Assembly (NCBI GenBank): GCA_049317725.1
Contig: JBMOHS010000017.1
Location: 1-35,751 of the forward strand
Origin: CAIOZW01 sp049317725
GTDB taxonomy: Bacteria > Acidobacteriota > Blastocatellia > RBC074
DNA: 35,751 nt
Direction of reading: 5' to 3'
The notes under the pieces are model-generated. The model made no database searches and was not told where the DNA came from. It saw only the letters and a list, made by a program, of their open reading frames with translations. Below are positions 1 through 9,161 of the stretch, in pieces. Each line of letters opens with the position of its first letter. The first letter of the stretch is position 1. Position numbers and translations under genes: made by a program.

Positions 1-1
1 G

Positions 2-583
2 ATCTATGAGCTGCCGATCTTCCGTGATCGGAACAAGCTGACCGGGAAGATCCTCGGTGGCTGGACCCTCAGCGCGGTCTCCCAGATGCAGACAGGAACC
101 CCCTTCAGCATCGGAACCGGCGACGACTTCGCGGGTGTGGGAACCGGCAGCGGGGCCCAGTTCTGGCGAGTCGATGGTGATCCGAGCCTTGCCCGCAGCA
201 ACCAAGCCTTCGCGACCAACCGATCGGATCCGAACTTCTGGTTCCGGATCGCGGACGCGAGTGGCAACCGCATCTTCAACCGCCCCGCTAACGGGACGAT
301 TGTCAATGATCGGGTCCGTTCGATCCTCTATGGTCCTGGCTTCCAGAACCACAACATTGGGATCTTCAAGGAGTTCACCATCAAGGAGAACCACCGAGTG
401 GTCTTCCGGGCCGAGGCCTTCAACTTCCCGAACCATCCGAACTGGGGTGGACCGGACACCAACCCGAACAACGTCGTGCTCGACGCCAACGGGAAGGTCG
501 ATCCAGTGCGGAGCGCCTTCGGAAAGATTACTGGCAAGGGATCGGAGCGCGAGCTTCAGTTCTCGATCCGCTACCAGTTCTAA
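2..583 (+). CDS. TonB-dependent receptor, Oar-like, C-terminal fragment (5' truncated by window edge)
   Basis: The open frame runs in from the left edge and leaves about 193 residues. It begins I-Y-E-L-P-I-F, followed by a G-G-W segment and a Q-T-G-T-P-F-S motif, which is the usual layout of the last beta-strands in the large carboxypeptidase-regulatory/Oar-type outer-membrane receptors common in Acidobacteriota. The tail holds the N-F-P-N-H-P-N-W motif and a final strand ending I-R-Y-Q-F, with the terminal Phe needed for BAM-dependent outer-membrane insertion. Such proteins are normally around 1,000 residues, so most of the gene lies outside. The substrate cannot be inferred. The gene is followed by a strong intrinsic terminator, so it probably ends a transcript. 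Family confidence is high from these motifs, but the plug domain is not visible. Confidence 0.85.
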   Translation: MYELPIFRDRNKLTGKILGGWTLSAVSQMQTGTPFSIGTGDDFAGVGTGSGAQFWRVDGDPSLARSNQAFATNRSDPNFWFRIADASGNRIFNRPANGTIVNDRVRSILYGPGFQNHNIGIFKEFTIKENHRVVFRAEAFNFPNHPNWGGPDTNPNNVVLDANGKVDPVRSAFGKITGKGSERELQFSIRYQF

Positions 584-607
584 CCCATTGCCTCTTTGAG
601 GTTCGAT

Positions 608-650
608 TTGCCCGCTCGGCTCCTCTTCGGATCCGGGCGGGCAATTTTTA
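608..650 (+). terminator. Rho-independent terminator after the receptor gene
   Basis: Bases 608-619 pair with 633-644 as a 12-bp stem with one G-U wobble (616 with 636) and a 13-base loop. A T run starts at 645. It sits 25 bases after the receptor stop codon and just before the ribosome-binding site of the next gene. Confidence 0.85.
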
Positions 651-669
651 TTGCTAGGGGAGGGGAGAG

Positions 670-1377
670 ATGAGCAGAGAGAAGATCGTTCTTGCGGTGG
701 CCACTTGGCGAGTGATCTGTACGGTTGGGGTTGTTCTGGTTGGGGGGAATCTGCGATTGCTGGCTGGCGTCCTTTCCGGACAGGAGGGGCAGTCTTCCAC
801 CTCCCCGACCTCCCCCCTCGAAGTGGTCAAGTTTCGCATCGAGGCCGATCTGTCGCGATTGCTGGATCGAAAGCCGAGTCCCTTCACGGCGGACAATCCG
901 GACGTGCCAACGACGATCTCCGATACGCTTCAATATTCCAATCCAAGGCGGCGATCGGTTCGCCAGGCGGAGGCGAGAGAGCGGGGTCGGTCGCGAACGC
1001 AGGTTCTCGTCATCGGAGAGGCTGAGACGATCACCCTGACGGTTCGGAACCGCGGGACGTCGACTATTCGCTCCTTTGTCTGGGACTTTGCCTTTCCCCG
1101 CTATGTGGGGGGCAAGCTGGTGACCCGGCAGCAGGTGACGAGTCGGGTCGAGATCAAGCCGGGGGCGAAGAAGACAGTCGAGTATCCGCTTCCCATGGGC
1201 GCACGACGCTGCCAGACAATCGTCGTGCGCCCCGAGGCGTCAGGGGAAAAGGGCGGCGAGAGCGTCTTCGAGGCCGTCTGTGGACCGGGTTTCCAGGACT
1301 CCTCTGGACTGGAAGAGCCCACGGTCCTGATCCGCCAAGTCGAAGAGGCGAGCCCTAAGGCTCCATCCCCTCAATAG
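670..1377 (+). CDS. Secreted protein of unknown function
   Basis: This is a 235-residue protein that I do not recognise. The ATG at 670 follows a very purine-rich ribosome-binding site (GGGGAGGGGAG). The first about 35 residues have basic residues followed by a hydrophobic stretch (V-G-V-V-L-V-G-G), consistent with a signal peptide and export. The C-terminal half (about residues 115-220) looks beta-rich and contains I-T-L-T-V-R-N-R-G followed by F-V-W-D-F, reminiscent of the Ig-like or CARDB-type folds that handle unmatched beta-strands. There are two cysteines in the predicted mature region (near residues 174 and 199) that could form a disulfide. A terminator separates it from the upstream receptor and it converges on the B12 receptor gene, so context gives no function. 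Confidence 0.6.
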   Translation: MSREKIVLAVATWRVICTVGVVLVGGNLRLLAGVLSGQEGQSSTSPTSPLEVVKFRIEADLSRLLDRKPSPFTADNPDVPTTISDTLQYSNPRRRSVRQAEARERGRSRTQVLVIGEAETITLTVRNRGTSTIRSFVWDFAFPRYVGGKLVTRQQVTSRVEIKPGAKKTVEYPLPMGARRCQTIVVRPEASGEKGGESVFEAVCGPGFQDSSGLEEPTVLIRQVEEASPKAPSPQ

Positions 1378-1404
1378 TTTTGCGAGGGGACCAACAGACG
1401 AGGG

Positions 1405-3807
<2,403 letters not shown>

Positions 3808-3941
3808 AAACGGTCTTCCTTCAAGCAGGGACGGGTACCGGACCGAGAGATCCGATCGCGATTGGCAATGGGTCAAGGGGGGGCGCTCCCTCCCCATCTA
3901 TAGAAAAAGTCAGTGGCGCAAGAGGTCACTGGCGAACAAGG

Positions 3942-4781
3942 TCAGCGAGCGATTGGCCAATCTGGCGCATTGGCCTTTTCCTTCCCACGAACTCCAGACC
4001 AGAAGATGCGCGGATGGCCACTCACCGGATGAGCATCGATCCGCAACGGGAGCGCAAAGAGGTCGCTTAAGCCCTCTTCAGTCATGACCTCCCGTGGGGG
4101 GCCGCTGGCAATCAGGCAACCGTCTTTGAGCAACAGCACCCTGTCAGCAAACTCGATGGCGAGATTGAGGTCATGAGTCACCAGCAGCGCCCCTAGGTCA
4201 AGCTCGCGGACCATCTGCCGCACGCAACTCAACAGCGAGATCTGATGGGCGAGGTCAGCATTTGCCGTCGGCTCGTCGAGGAGCAGAAATCGTGGAGTCT
4301 GCGCCAGCGCACGCGCCAGTGTCACCCGCTGCCGCTCTCCCATCGAGAGTTCCATCACCGAACGGTCGACAAACGAGAGCGCCTGGGTCTGCCGCAGCGA
4401 CTCTTGTGCAATCGCGACATCCTCGGGGGAGTCGAACCCGAGCGAGTTTCCGTAGGCGAACCGCCCGGTCAGCACGTACTCGAGAGCGGTCATCGGGAAC
4501 CGGATCTCGCTCTGTTGCGCCACCCGGGCAATCGTCCGTGCCATCTCCCGGCGGGAGAGAGAGAGGATCGGGTGGCCATCGATGCGGACCTCTCCCCGCT
4601 GTGGGACGAGCAGACCCGCGGCGAGCGAGAGGAGCGTCGATTTTCCCGCCCCATTCGGACCGAGCAGTGCAACGATCTCACCGCTCTCCACGGTCAGGGA
4701 GACCCCTTCGATCCCGGTGCGTCGAACGGTCGTGGGTCTGGTCGGGTAGTGGTAGTCGATCTGGTCAAATTCGAGTCGCAT
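3942..4781 (-). CDS. btuD: ABC transporter ATPase for vitamin B12 uptake
   Basis: A 279-residue cytoplasmic ATPase that would power import through BtuC. Walker A is G-P-N-G-A-G-K-S-T at 41-49, the Q-loop is at Q89-Q90, the signature is L-S-M-G-E at 145-149 (Met replaces the usual second Gly), Walker B is F-L-L-L-D-E at 165-170, and the switch His is in V-T-H-D at about 203. It belongs to the FecE/BtuD group of importer ATPases for siderophores, haem and cobalamin. Sequence alone does not separate these; the upstream cobalamin riboswitch and BtuF decide for B12. It follows btuC by 194 bases and precedes the receptor gene by 134 bases, so the spacing is loose but all four genes are co-directional. 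Confidence 0.9.
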   Translation of the reverse strand: MRLEFDQIDYHYPTRPTTVRRTGIEGVSLTVESGEIVALLGPNGAGKSTLLSLAAGLLVPQRGEVRIDGHPILSLSRREMARTIARVAQQSEIRFPMTALEYVLTGRFAYGNSLGFDSPEDVAIAQESLRQTQALSFVDRSVMELSMGERQRVTLARALAQTPRFLLLDEPTANADLAHQISLLSCVRQMVRELDLGALLVTHDLNLAIEFADRVLLLKDGCLIASGPPREVMTEEGLSDLFALPLRIDAHPVSGHPRIFWSGVRGKEKANAPDWPIAR

Positions 4782-4975
4782 CTTCCTCTCTCGCTTCGCA
4801 CGCTCTCCCGTCGCCGCTACTCACGGCAGTGGCGAACTTCAAGGCATCCTTTGGTCCAATCGTGACTGCCCTGTCTGATCCACATTTCCCAGCCTTCTTC
4901 TCCGTGGTCTCTTTGTCTCCGTAGTGCCATGATGTCTTCCATTCAGGGGCTCGTTGAACATTGGCCCAGCCTGTT

Positions 4976-6007
4976 TCAGCGCCGAAGGTGGCGGCTGCGC
5001 AGGAGCAGGAAGAGAAAGGTCGGGGCACCGATCAGGGCAGTGATCGCCCCCGTCGGGAGTTCACGCGGCGCAACGACCGTCCGAGCCAGCCCATCGGCGA
5101 GCAAGACCAGCAGCGCTCCGCCAAGGGCGCTCGCCGGGAGGACCAACCGATTGTCCGATCCCGTTGCCAAGCGGATCAGATGGGGGACGACCAATCCGAC
5201 ATAGCCGATCGCTCCTCCCACACTGACCGCCGCCGCCGTCAGCAGCGAAGCGACAACGAAGACGATCCAGCGCACCCGCCTGGTCTCGACCCCGATGGCG
5301 AACGCCTCCTCTTCCCCGATCATCATCAGGTTGAGCGCCCGGGCCTGTGTCCAGAGAATACCGACCGAGACGATCGTCACTCCCATCACCAAGAGGGCTC
5401 CATGCGGCTGGCCGCTCGAGAGATCTCCCAGCAGCCAGAGGGTGATTCGGCGCCAGCGGTATTGATCGGCAATCGCCGTCAAGAGGACGATCACGGACGA
5501 GAGGAGCGTCGAGATGATGACCCCCGCGAGGACCAGATGGGCCGGATCCGATTGCCCTCTCCCCAGTCGATAGACGACCCCCATCGAGACCATTGCCCCA
5601 AGAAACCCGAAGAGTGGCTGCCCAAAGAGAAGACCGGGCAGGAACATCAGCGCCAGAATCGATCCCAGCGCCGCACCACCCGAGATCCCCAGCACGTAGG
5701 GGTCGGCCAATGGGTTTCGCAGGAGCGCTTGAAACGCCCCACCGGCCACTCCCAGCGCCGCCCCGACGCCGAGGGCAAGCATGACCCTTGGCAGCCGGAT
5801 CTCGAAGAGAATCACCCGGCTCTCTTCCGGCAGAGAAGAAGGCGATCCCGTCCATCTCCCCCAGAGGGCGGCAACGATCTGGTCGAAACTGATCGGCTCA
5901 CTCCCGATCAGCAGGGTGGCCAAGCCAACTCCGATGACCAGTCCGCCGAGCGGGATCAGAACCCATCCAGCCCGTCTCTTCGTCAAGTAGGCCGGGCTTC
6001 TGGTCAC
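4976..6007 (-). CDS. btuC: Vitamin B12 ABC transporter permease (FecCD family)
   Basis: A 343-residue inner-membrane permease of the FecCD/BtuC family with about ten hydrophobic helices. The family block R-L-P-R-V followed by G-A-F-Q-A-L-L-R-N-P-L-A-D-P-Y-V-L-G is at roughly residues 72-108. The conserved G-Y-V-G-L-V-V-P-H segment that contacts the substrate-binding protein is near residues 268-276. The start is GTG at 6007, which overlaps the btuF stop in a 4-base GTGA junction and implies translational coupling. It would dimerise and work with BtuD. Length is normal for the family. Confidence 0.92.
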   Translation of the reverse strand: MTRSPAYLTKRRAGWVLIPLGGLVIGVGLATLLIGSEPISFDQIVAALWGRWTGSPSSLPEESRVILFEIRLPRVMLALGVGAALGVAGGAFQALLRNPLADPYVLGISGGAALGSILALMFLPGLLFGQPLFGFLGAMVSMGVVYRLGRGQSDPAHLVLAGVIISTLLSSVIVLLTAIADQYRWRRITLWLLGDLSSGQPHGALLVMGVTIVSVGILWTQARALNLMMIGEEEAFAIGVETRRVRWIVFVVASLLTAAAVSVGGAIGYVGLVVPHLIRLATGSDNRLVLPASALGGALLVLLADGLARTVVAPRELPTGAITALIGAPTFLFLLLRSRHLRR

Positions 6008-6936
6008 GGGCTCTCCGGATGGATCGCTTGCGCGAACTGTTCCAGGGCTTCGACGATGCGTGGGCCCGGTCGGTTGGCCCAGTCAGGGTCGATCCGCACC
6101 AAGCGGTTCGTCCGGATCGCCGGAGTCGTCGCGAGCAACTGCCGGATCGCCGTCGCTTCCACCTGATCGTTCCCGTGAGACGCTGGGAAGAGGATCACCT
6201 CGGGTGCTCGCGCGAGGACCGTCTCCCGGGAAAATTGCGGATACCCCACCTCACTGGCCGTGATCGACTCTCCCCCCGCCAATCGAATCAAGTCATTCAG
6301 GTAGGTGTCCCGCCCCACGCTGATCAGCGGTTGGGTCTGCAGCACGTAAAGAACACGGATCCGGGGCAGACGGGCGACCCTCGCCTCGACCCGTCCCATC
6401 CGTTCACGCATCTCGGCAACCAACGCTGCCCCCGCTTCGCTGCGTCCCGTCACCTCTCCCAGTTGCCGGACGCTGTCGAGGATTTCCTGGATCGTGCGCG
6501 AGTGGCAAACGAAGACGGGGATGGAGAGTGCCGTCAAGCGCTGGGTCAACGATTCGAGCTGGCTGGCCGTTGAGACGATGACCAGGTCAGGCCGCAGCGC
6601 GACGATCCGTTCGAGGTTGGGGGAGATCGTGTCCCCAACCTTCTCTCGCGTCGTTGCCTCCGCCGGATAGTCGCAGTAGCTCGTCACCCCGACGACCTTC
6701 TCCCCCACCCCCAGTGCGAAGAGGATCTCCGTGATGTTGGGAGCCAGCGAAACGATCCGCTGCGGTGGGGTGGGGAGCGTCACCTCCCGTCCCATGCCGT
6801 CGGTGATCGTCTGGCTGGGCCCTGACAGCTGCTTATCCCGTGATCCCGGTCCGCTGCATCCTCCAGTCAGGGTAATCAGGGCAATCAAGGCGATCAGGGC
6901 CATCAGGGGCAGTCTGATCAAGGTCAGGCAGACCAC
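6004..6936 (-). CDS. btuF: Cobalamin-binding lipoprotein BtuF
   Basis: This is a periplasmic solute-binding protein of the BtuF/TroA-like helical-backbone family. The mature part starts near D-G-M-G-R-E-V and contains R-I-V-S-L-A-P-N-I-T-E-I-L-F-A-L-G, the BtuF hallmark, followed by Y-C-D-Y-P. I choose GTG at 6936 because AGAGGGA lies 9 bases upstream and translation from there gives a compact lipoprotein signal peptide ending in the lipobox L-T-G-G-C. An ATG at 7056 keeps the same frame but would add 40 Arg/Pro-rich residues and spoil the signal peptide. The hydrophobic core is encoded by five 9-base near-repeats (about 6868-6912). It is the first gene after the riboswitch and overlaps btuC by 4 bases. 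Confidence 0.88.
   Translation of the reverse strand: MVCLTLIRLPLMALIALIALITLTGGCSGPGSRDKQLSGPSQTITDGMGREVTLPTPPQRIVSLAPNITEILFALGVGEKVVGVTSYCDYPAEATTREKVGDTISPNLERIVALRPDLVIVSTASQLESLTQRLTALSIPVFVCHSRTIQEILDSVRQLGEVTGRSEAGAALVAEMRERMGRVEARVARLPRIRVLYVLQTQPLISVGRDTYLNDLIRLAGGESITASEVGYPQFSRETVLARAPEVILFPASHGNDQVEATAIRQLLATTPAIRTNRLVRIDPDWANRPGPRIVEALEQFAQAIHPESP
6868..6912 (-). repeat. Five-unit 9-bp imperfect tandem repeat inside the btuF signal peptide
   Basis: On the + strand the units are GTCAGGGTA, ATCAGGGCA, ATCAAGGCG, ATCAGGGCC and ATCAGGGGC. Because 9 is a multiple of 3, they translate on the minus strand into a repeating L-I-A pattern that forms the hydrophobic core of the lipoprotein leader. 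Confidence 0.7.
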
Positions 6937-7063
6937 TTTCGACAGTCCCTCTGGCACAGACGACCAAGCGCGGCCCACTCTCCAGATCGAAAGGGGAGGC
7001 GAAAATCTACTCAGTGAGTCGGGTCGCCGATTCACAGTCGTGGGGGGCATTTGCATATTGGAC

Positions 7064-7104
7064 GCCTGGGACTCAGGGGAAAGAGGAGGAAGGGGAGTCC
7101 AGGC
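7064..7104 (-). promoter_or_regulatory. Hairpin between the riboswitch aptamer and btuF, candidate expression platform
   Basis: Bases 7064-7074 pair with 7095-7104 as a 10-bp stem with one bulged G and a 20-base loop. It lies 122 bases downstream of the B12-aptamer 3' end on the minus strand and ahead of both possible btuF starts. There is no T run, so a terminator is unlikely; an anti-sequestering or translation-control role is possible. Its role is inferred from position only. Confidence 0.35.
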
Positions 7105-7226
7105 AAGAAGAGAGAGGCAATTCCAGACGTGAGATCTTCGTCAGGGCCTCCGAAAGAGACCCTGCGTCCAGGTACGCCGTTCAGGCAGACTCGCCGTCCT
7201 CTTTCATCCGAAGAGTCGTCGAAAGA

Positions 7227-7424
7227 ACGAGAGGCAGGTCTCCTGACTTCGCCGGGGTACTGGCTCGACGCAACCTTCTCACTTCCCTCCGATCTGGAGC
7301 GAAGCAATGGCTCTGGCGTGATCCCTTTTGCTACAGTAGCTGGCGTTACAGTGGCGGTGACCGCGCGGGATTCTCACCCGCTTCCCTATTCTCCCGCGAC
7401 AATCGTGTCGCGGGCACCTCTCAT
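7227..7424 (-). promoter_or_regulatory. Cobalamin riboswitch (B12 aptamer)
   Basis: Read on the minus strand, the element has the conserved order of the cobalamin aptamer. A P1 strand (7416-7424) pairs with 7227-7235. A GC-rich hairpin CCCGCGAC/GTCGCGGG (about 7393-7414) comes first. Next is GGGAAGCGGGTGAGAATCC (7367-7386), then the core GCCACTGTAACGCC (about 7342-7355), and finally the B12 box CAGGAGACCTGCC (7232-7244). The length of 198 bases is typical. It lies upstream of btuF-btuC-btuD-btuB, the classic regulon, and would lower their expression when adenosyl- or other cobalamins are plentiful. Boundaries are approximate. Confidence 0.93.
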
Positions 7425-7767
7425 CTGTGAGATGAACCGGTCGTCTCGTCAGGGTAAATCGAACCATTTCCCATTCATCCCAGAGACATTCCAGTCATCA
7501 AAACCATCGTGATGGTGGCAAAGAACTTTTCCAATAACAGGTGGCACGCTACCACGCCCCCCCAGCCAAGTCAATACGGCGATCGGGCACCAGGCGTCGA
7601 CGGTTGGAATCCCTCGCCCCTCCCCCCTTCCCCTGTCGAAGATTCAGTGATACTTTCAACAGCGATCACCACAGGACGATCTTTCGGTTCCATTTCAGAC
7701 AGCGCAGGTCTTGAGTGTCCCGGACAGGCTTGGCCGACACTGGGCGTTCTATCAAAAGGTTGTAGAC
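7425..7767. other. Divergent intergenic region between the B12 riboswitch and the dehydrogenase gene
   Basis: This 343-base stretch holds no convincing gene. It should carry the promoter of the B12 transcript (leftward) and that of the nucleotide-sugar dehydrogenase (rightward), but I could not pick good -35/-10 pairs. The only clear structure is a perfect inverted repeat ACCATC-GT-GATGGT at 7503-7516, which could be an operator or a small hairpin. An AAAAGG ribosome-binding site for the rightward gene is at 7754-7759. Confidence 0.5.
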
Positions 7768-9099
7768 ATGAGGGCAGAGCAGGGGAATCGCCTGTTGTCG
7801 AGGATCGCCTCGCGAGAGGCATGGATTGGAGTCATCGGGTTGGGCTATGTGGGGTTACCCCTCGTGGTCGAGTTTGGGGAGAGTGGGTTTCGGACGACCG
7901 GTTTTGAGGTCGATCCACGCAAGGTCGAGGCGATCGCTCGGGGGGAGTCCTACATTCCAGACGTGCCAGCCGAGCGAGTGGCCAAACTGACCACCGCCGG
8001 CCGGTTGACCGCCACCACCGACTTCCGCGCCTTGGCCGAGCAGGAGGTGATCGTCATCTGTGTCCCGACCCCACTGCGGAAGACCAAGGATCCGGATGTC
8101 TCCTTCATCCTTGCGGCGGCAGAGGTGATTCAAACGGCCCTCCGGCCAGGGCGGCTGATCGTCCTCGAGTCGACGACCTACCCTGGGACGACCGATGAGG
8201 TCTTGCGCCCCATCTTCGATCAGACCGGCTTGCGTCTCGACGAGGACTACTTTCTTGCCTTTTCACCGGAGCGGGTCGATCCTGGGAACCCCACCTACCA
8301 CACCCGCAACATTCCGAAGGTCGTCGGAGGGGTCACGGCGGACAGCACAGAGATTGCCGCCGCCCTCTATGAGACGATCGTCGAGCGCGTCCATCCGACT
8401 AGTTCCGCCCGGGTTGCCGAGACCTGCAAACTGTTGGAGAACACCTTCCGCGCGGTCAATATCGCCATGGTCAACGAGCTGGCGCAGCTCTGTCACGCGC
8501 TCAAGATCGATACCTGGGAGGTGATCGCGGCGGCTTCGACCAAGCCCTTTGGCTTCATGCCATTCTACCCTGGGCCTGGGATCGGAGGCCACTGCATCCC
8601 GCTCGACCCGCACTATCTTTCCTGGAAGGCCCGCATGCACGGCTTTGAGGCCCGCTTCATCTCGCTCGCAGAAGAGGTCAATTCGCGAATGCCCGAGCAT
8701 GTGGTTCATCTGGTGACCCTGGCGCTCAATCGAGTGCAGAAGGCGGTCAATGGCGCGAAGATTCTGATCCTTGGTGTTGCCTACAAACGGGATATCGATG
8801 ACATGCGGGAGAGTCCGGCACTCTCAATCATTGAGCATCTCAACTCCCTCGGCGCCATCGTGACCTACCACGACCCGTTCGTTCCGGTGCTCGACCTGGA
8901 AGGAGGGGGAGGGCGTCTAGAGAGTGTTGCACTCGACGATGCCCTACTGGCGACGGCGGATTGTGTCGTCATCGTCACGGATCATCGAGGCGTCGACTAT
9001 CGACGAGTGGCCTTGCTGGCACCGCTGATTGTCGATACGCGCAATGTGACGCGCCATCTCGATGTCGCTGGGTTGGAGTCCAAGGTGGTTCGCCTCTGA
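7768..9099 (+). CDS. UDP-N-acetylglucosamine 6-dehydrogenase-like nucleotide-sugar dehydrogenase
   Basis: A 443-residue cytoplasmic enzyme of the UDP-glucose/GDP-mannose dehydrogenase family. It oxidises the C6 alcohol of a nucleotide sugar to the acid with two NAD+, giving uronic-acid donors for polysaccharides. The NAD-binding Rossmann motif I-G-V-I-G-L-G-Y-V-G-L-P-L is at about 20-32. The catalytic Cys is C276 in G-I-G-G-H-C-I-P. The C-terminal domain has G-V-A-Y-K-R-D-I-D-D-M-R-E-S-P-A. The context around the Cys (F-M-P-F-Y-P-G-P-G-I-G-G-H-C-I-P-L-D-P-H-Y) resembles WbpA/WecC/TviB enzymes acting on UDP-GlcNAc or its epimer more than UDP-glucose dehydrogenase. The ATG at 7768 is supported by AAAAGG upstream; an in-frame GTG at 7711 is less likely. 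It stands alone, with no polysaccharide genes directly adjacent. Confidence 0.9.
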   Translation: MRAEQGNRLLSRIASREAWIGVIGLGYVGLPLVVEFGESGFRTTGFEVDPRKVEAIARGESYIPDVPAERVAKLTTAGRLTATTDFRALAEQEVIVICVPTPLRKTKDPDVSFILAAAEVIQTALRPGRLIVLESTTYPGTTDEVLRPIFDQTGLRLDEDYFLAFSPERVDPGNPTYHTRNIPKVVGGVTADSTEIAAALYETIVERVHPTSSARVAETCKLLENTFRAVNIAMVNELAQLCHALKIDTWEVIAAASTKPFGFMPFYPGPGIGGHCIPLDPHYLSWKARMHGFEARFISLAEEVNSRMPEHVVHLVTLALNRVQKAVNGAKILILGVAYKRDIDDMRESPALSIIEHLNSLGAIVTYHDPFVPVLDLEGGGGRLESVALDDALLATADCVVIVTDHRGVDYRRVALLAPLIVDTRNVTRHLDVAGLESKVVRL

Positions 9100-9161
9100 T
9101 GGGCAGGTATCCGGTCCAATTCCTGCGCTTGTTTTGGAGGAGCCGGGGAGATTCGCGCGAG

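Noticed and set aside
1366..1390. Bidirectional terminator between the unknown secreted protein and btuB
   Set aside because: A 7-bp stem TCCCCTC/GAGGGGA exists but there is no T run on either side and the arm lies in coding sequence.
3899..3933. Terminator between btuD and btuB
   Set aside because: There is a T run on the minus strand but the stem has only five continuous pairs (3911-3915 with 3927-3931), too weak to call.
4961..6166. A 401-codon frame antisense to btuC
   Set aside because: The translation is almost all charged and polar low-complexity sequence, opposite a textbook permease.
7711..7767. Upstream GTG start for the nucleotide-sugar dehydrogenase
   Set aside because: It has no ribosome-binding site, and homology to the family starts after the ATG at 7768.
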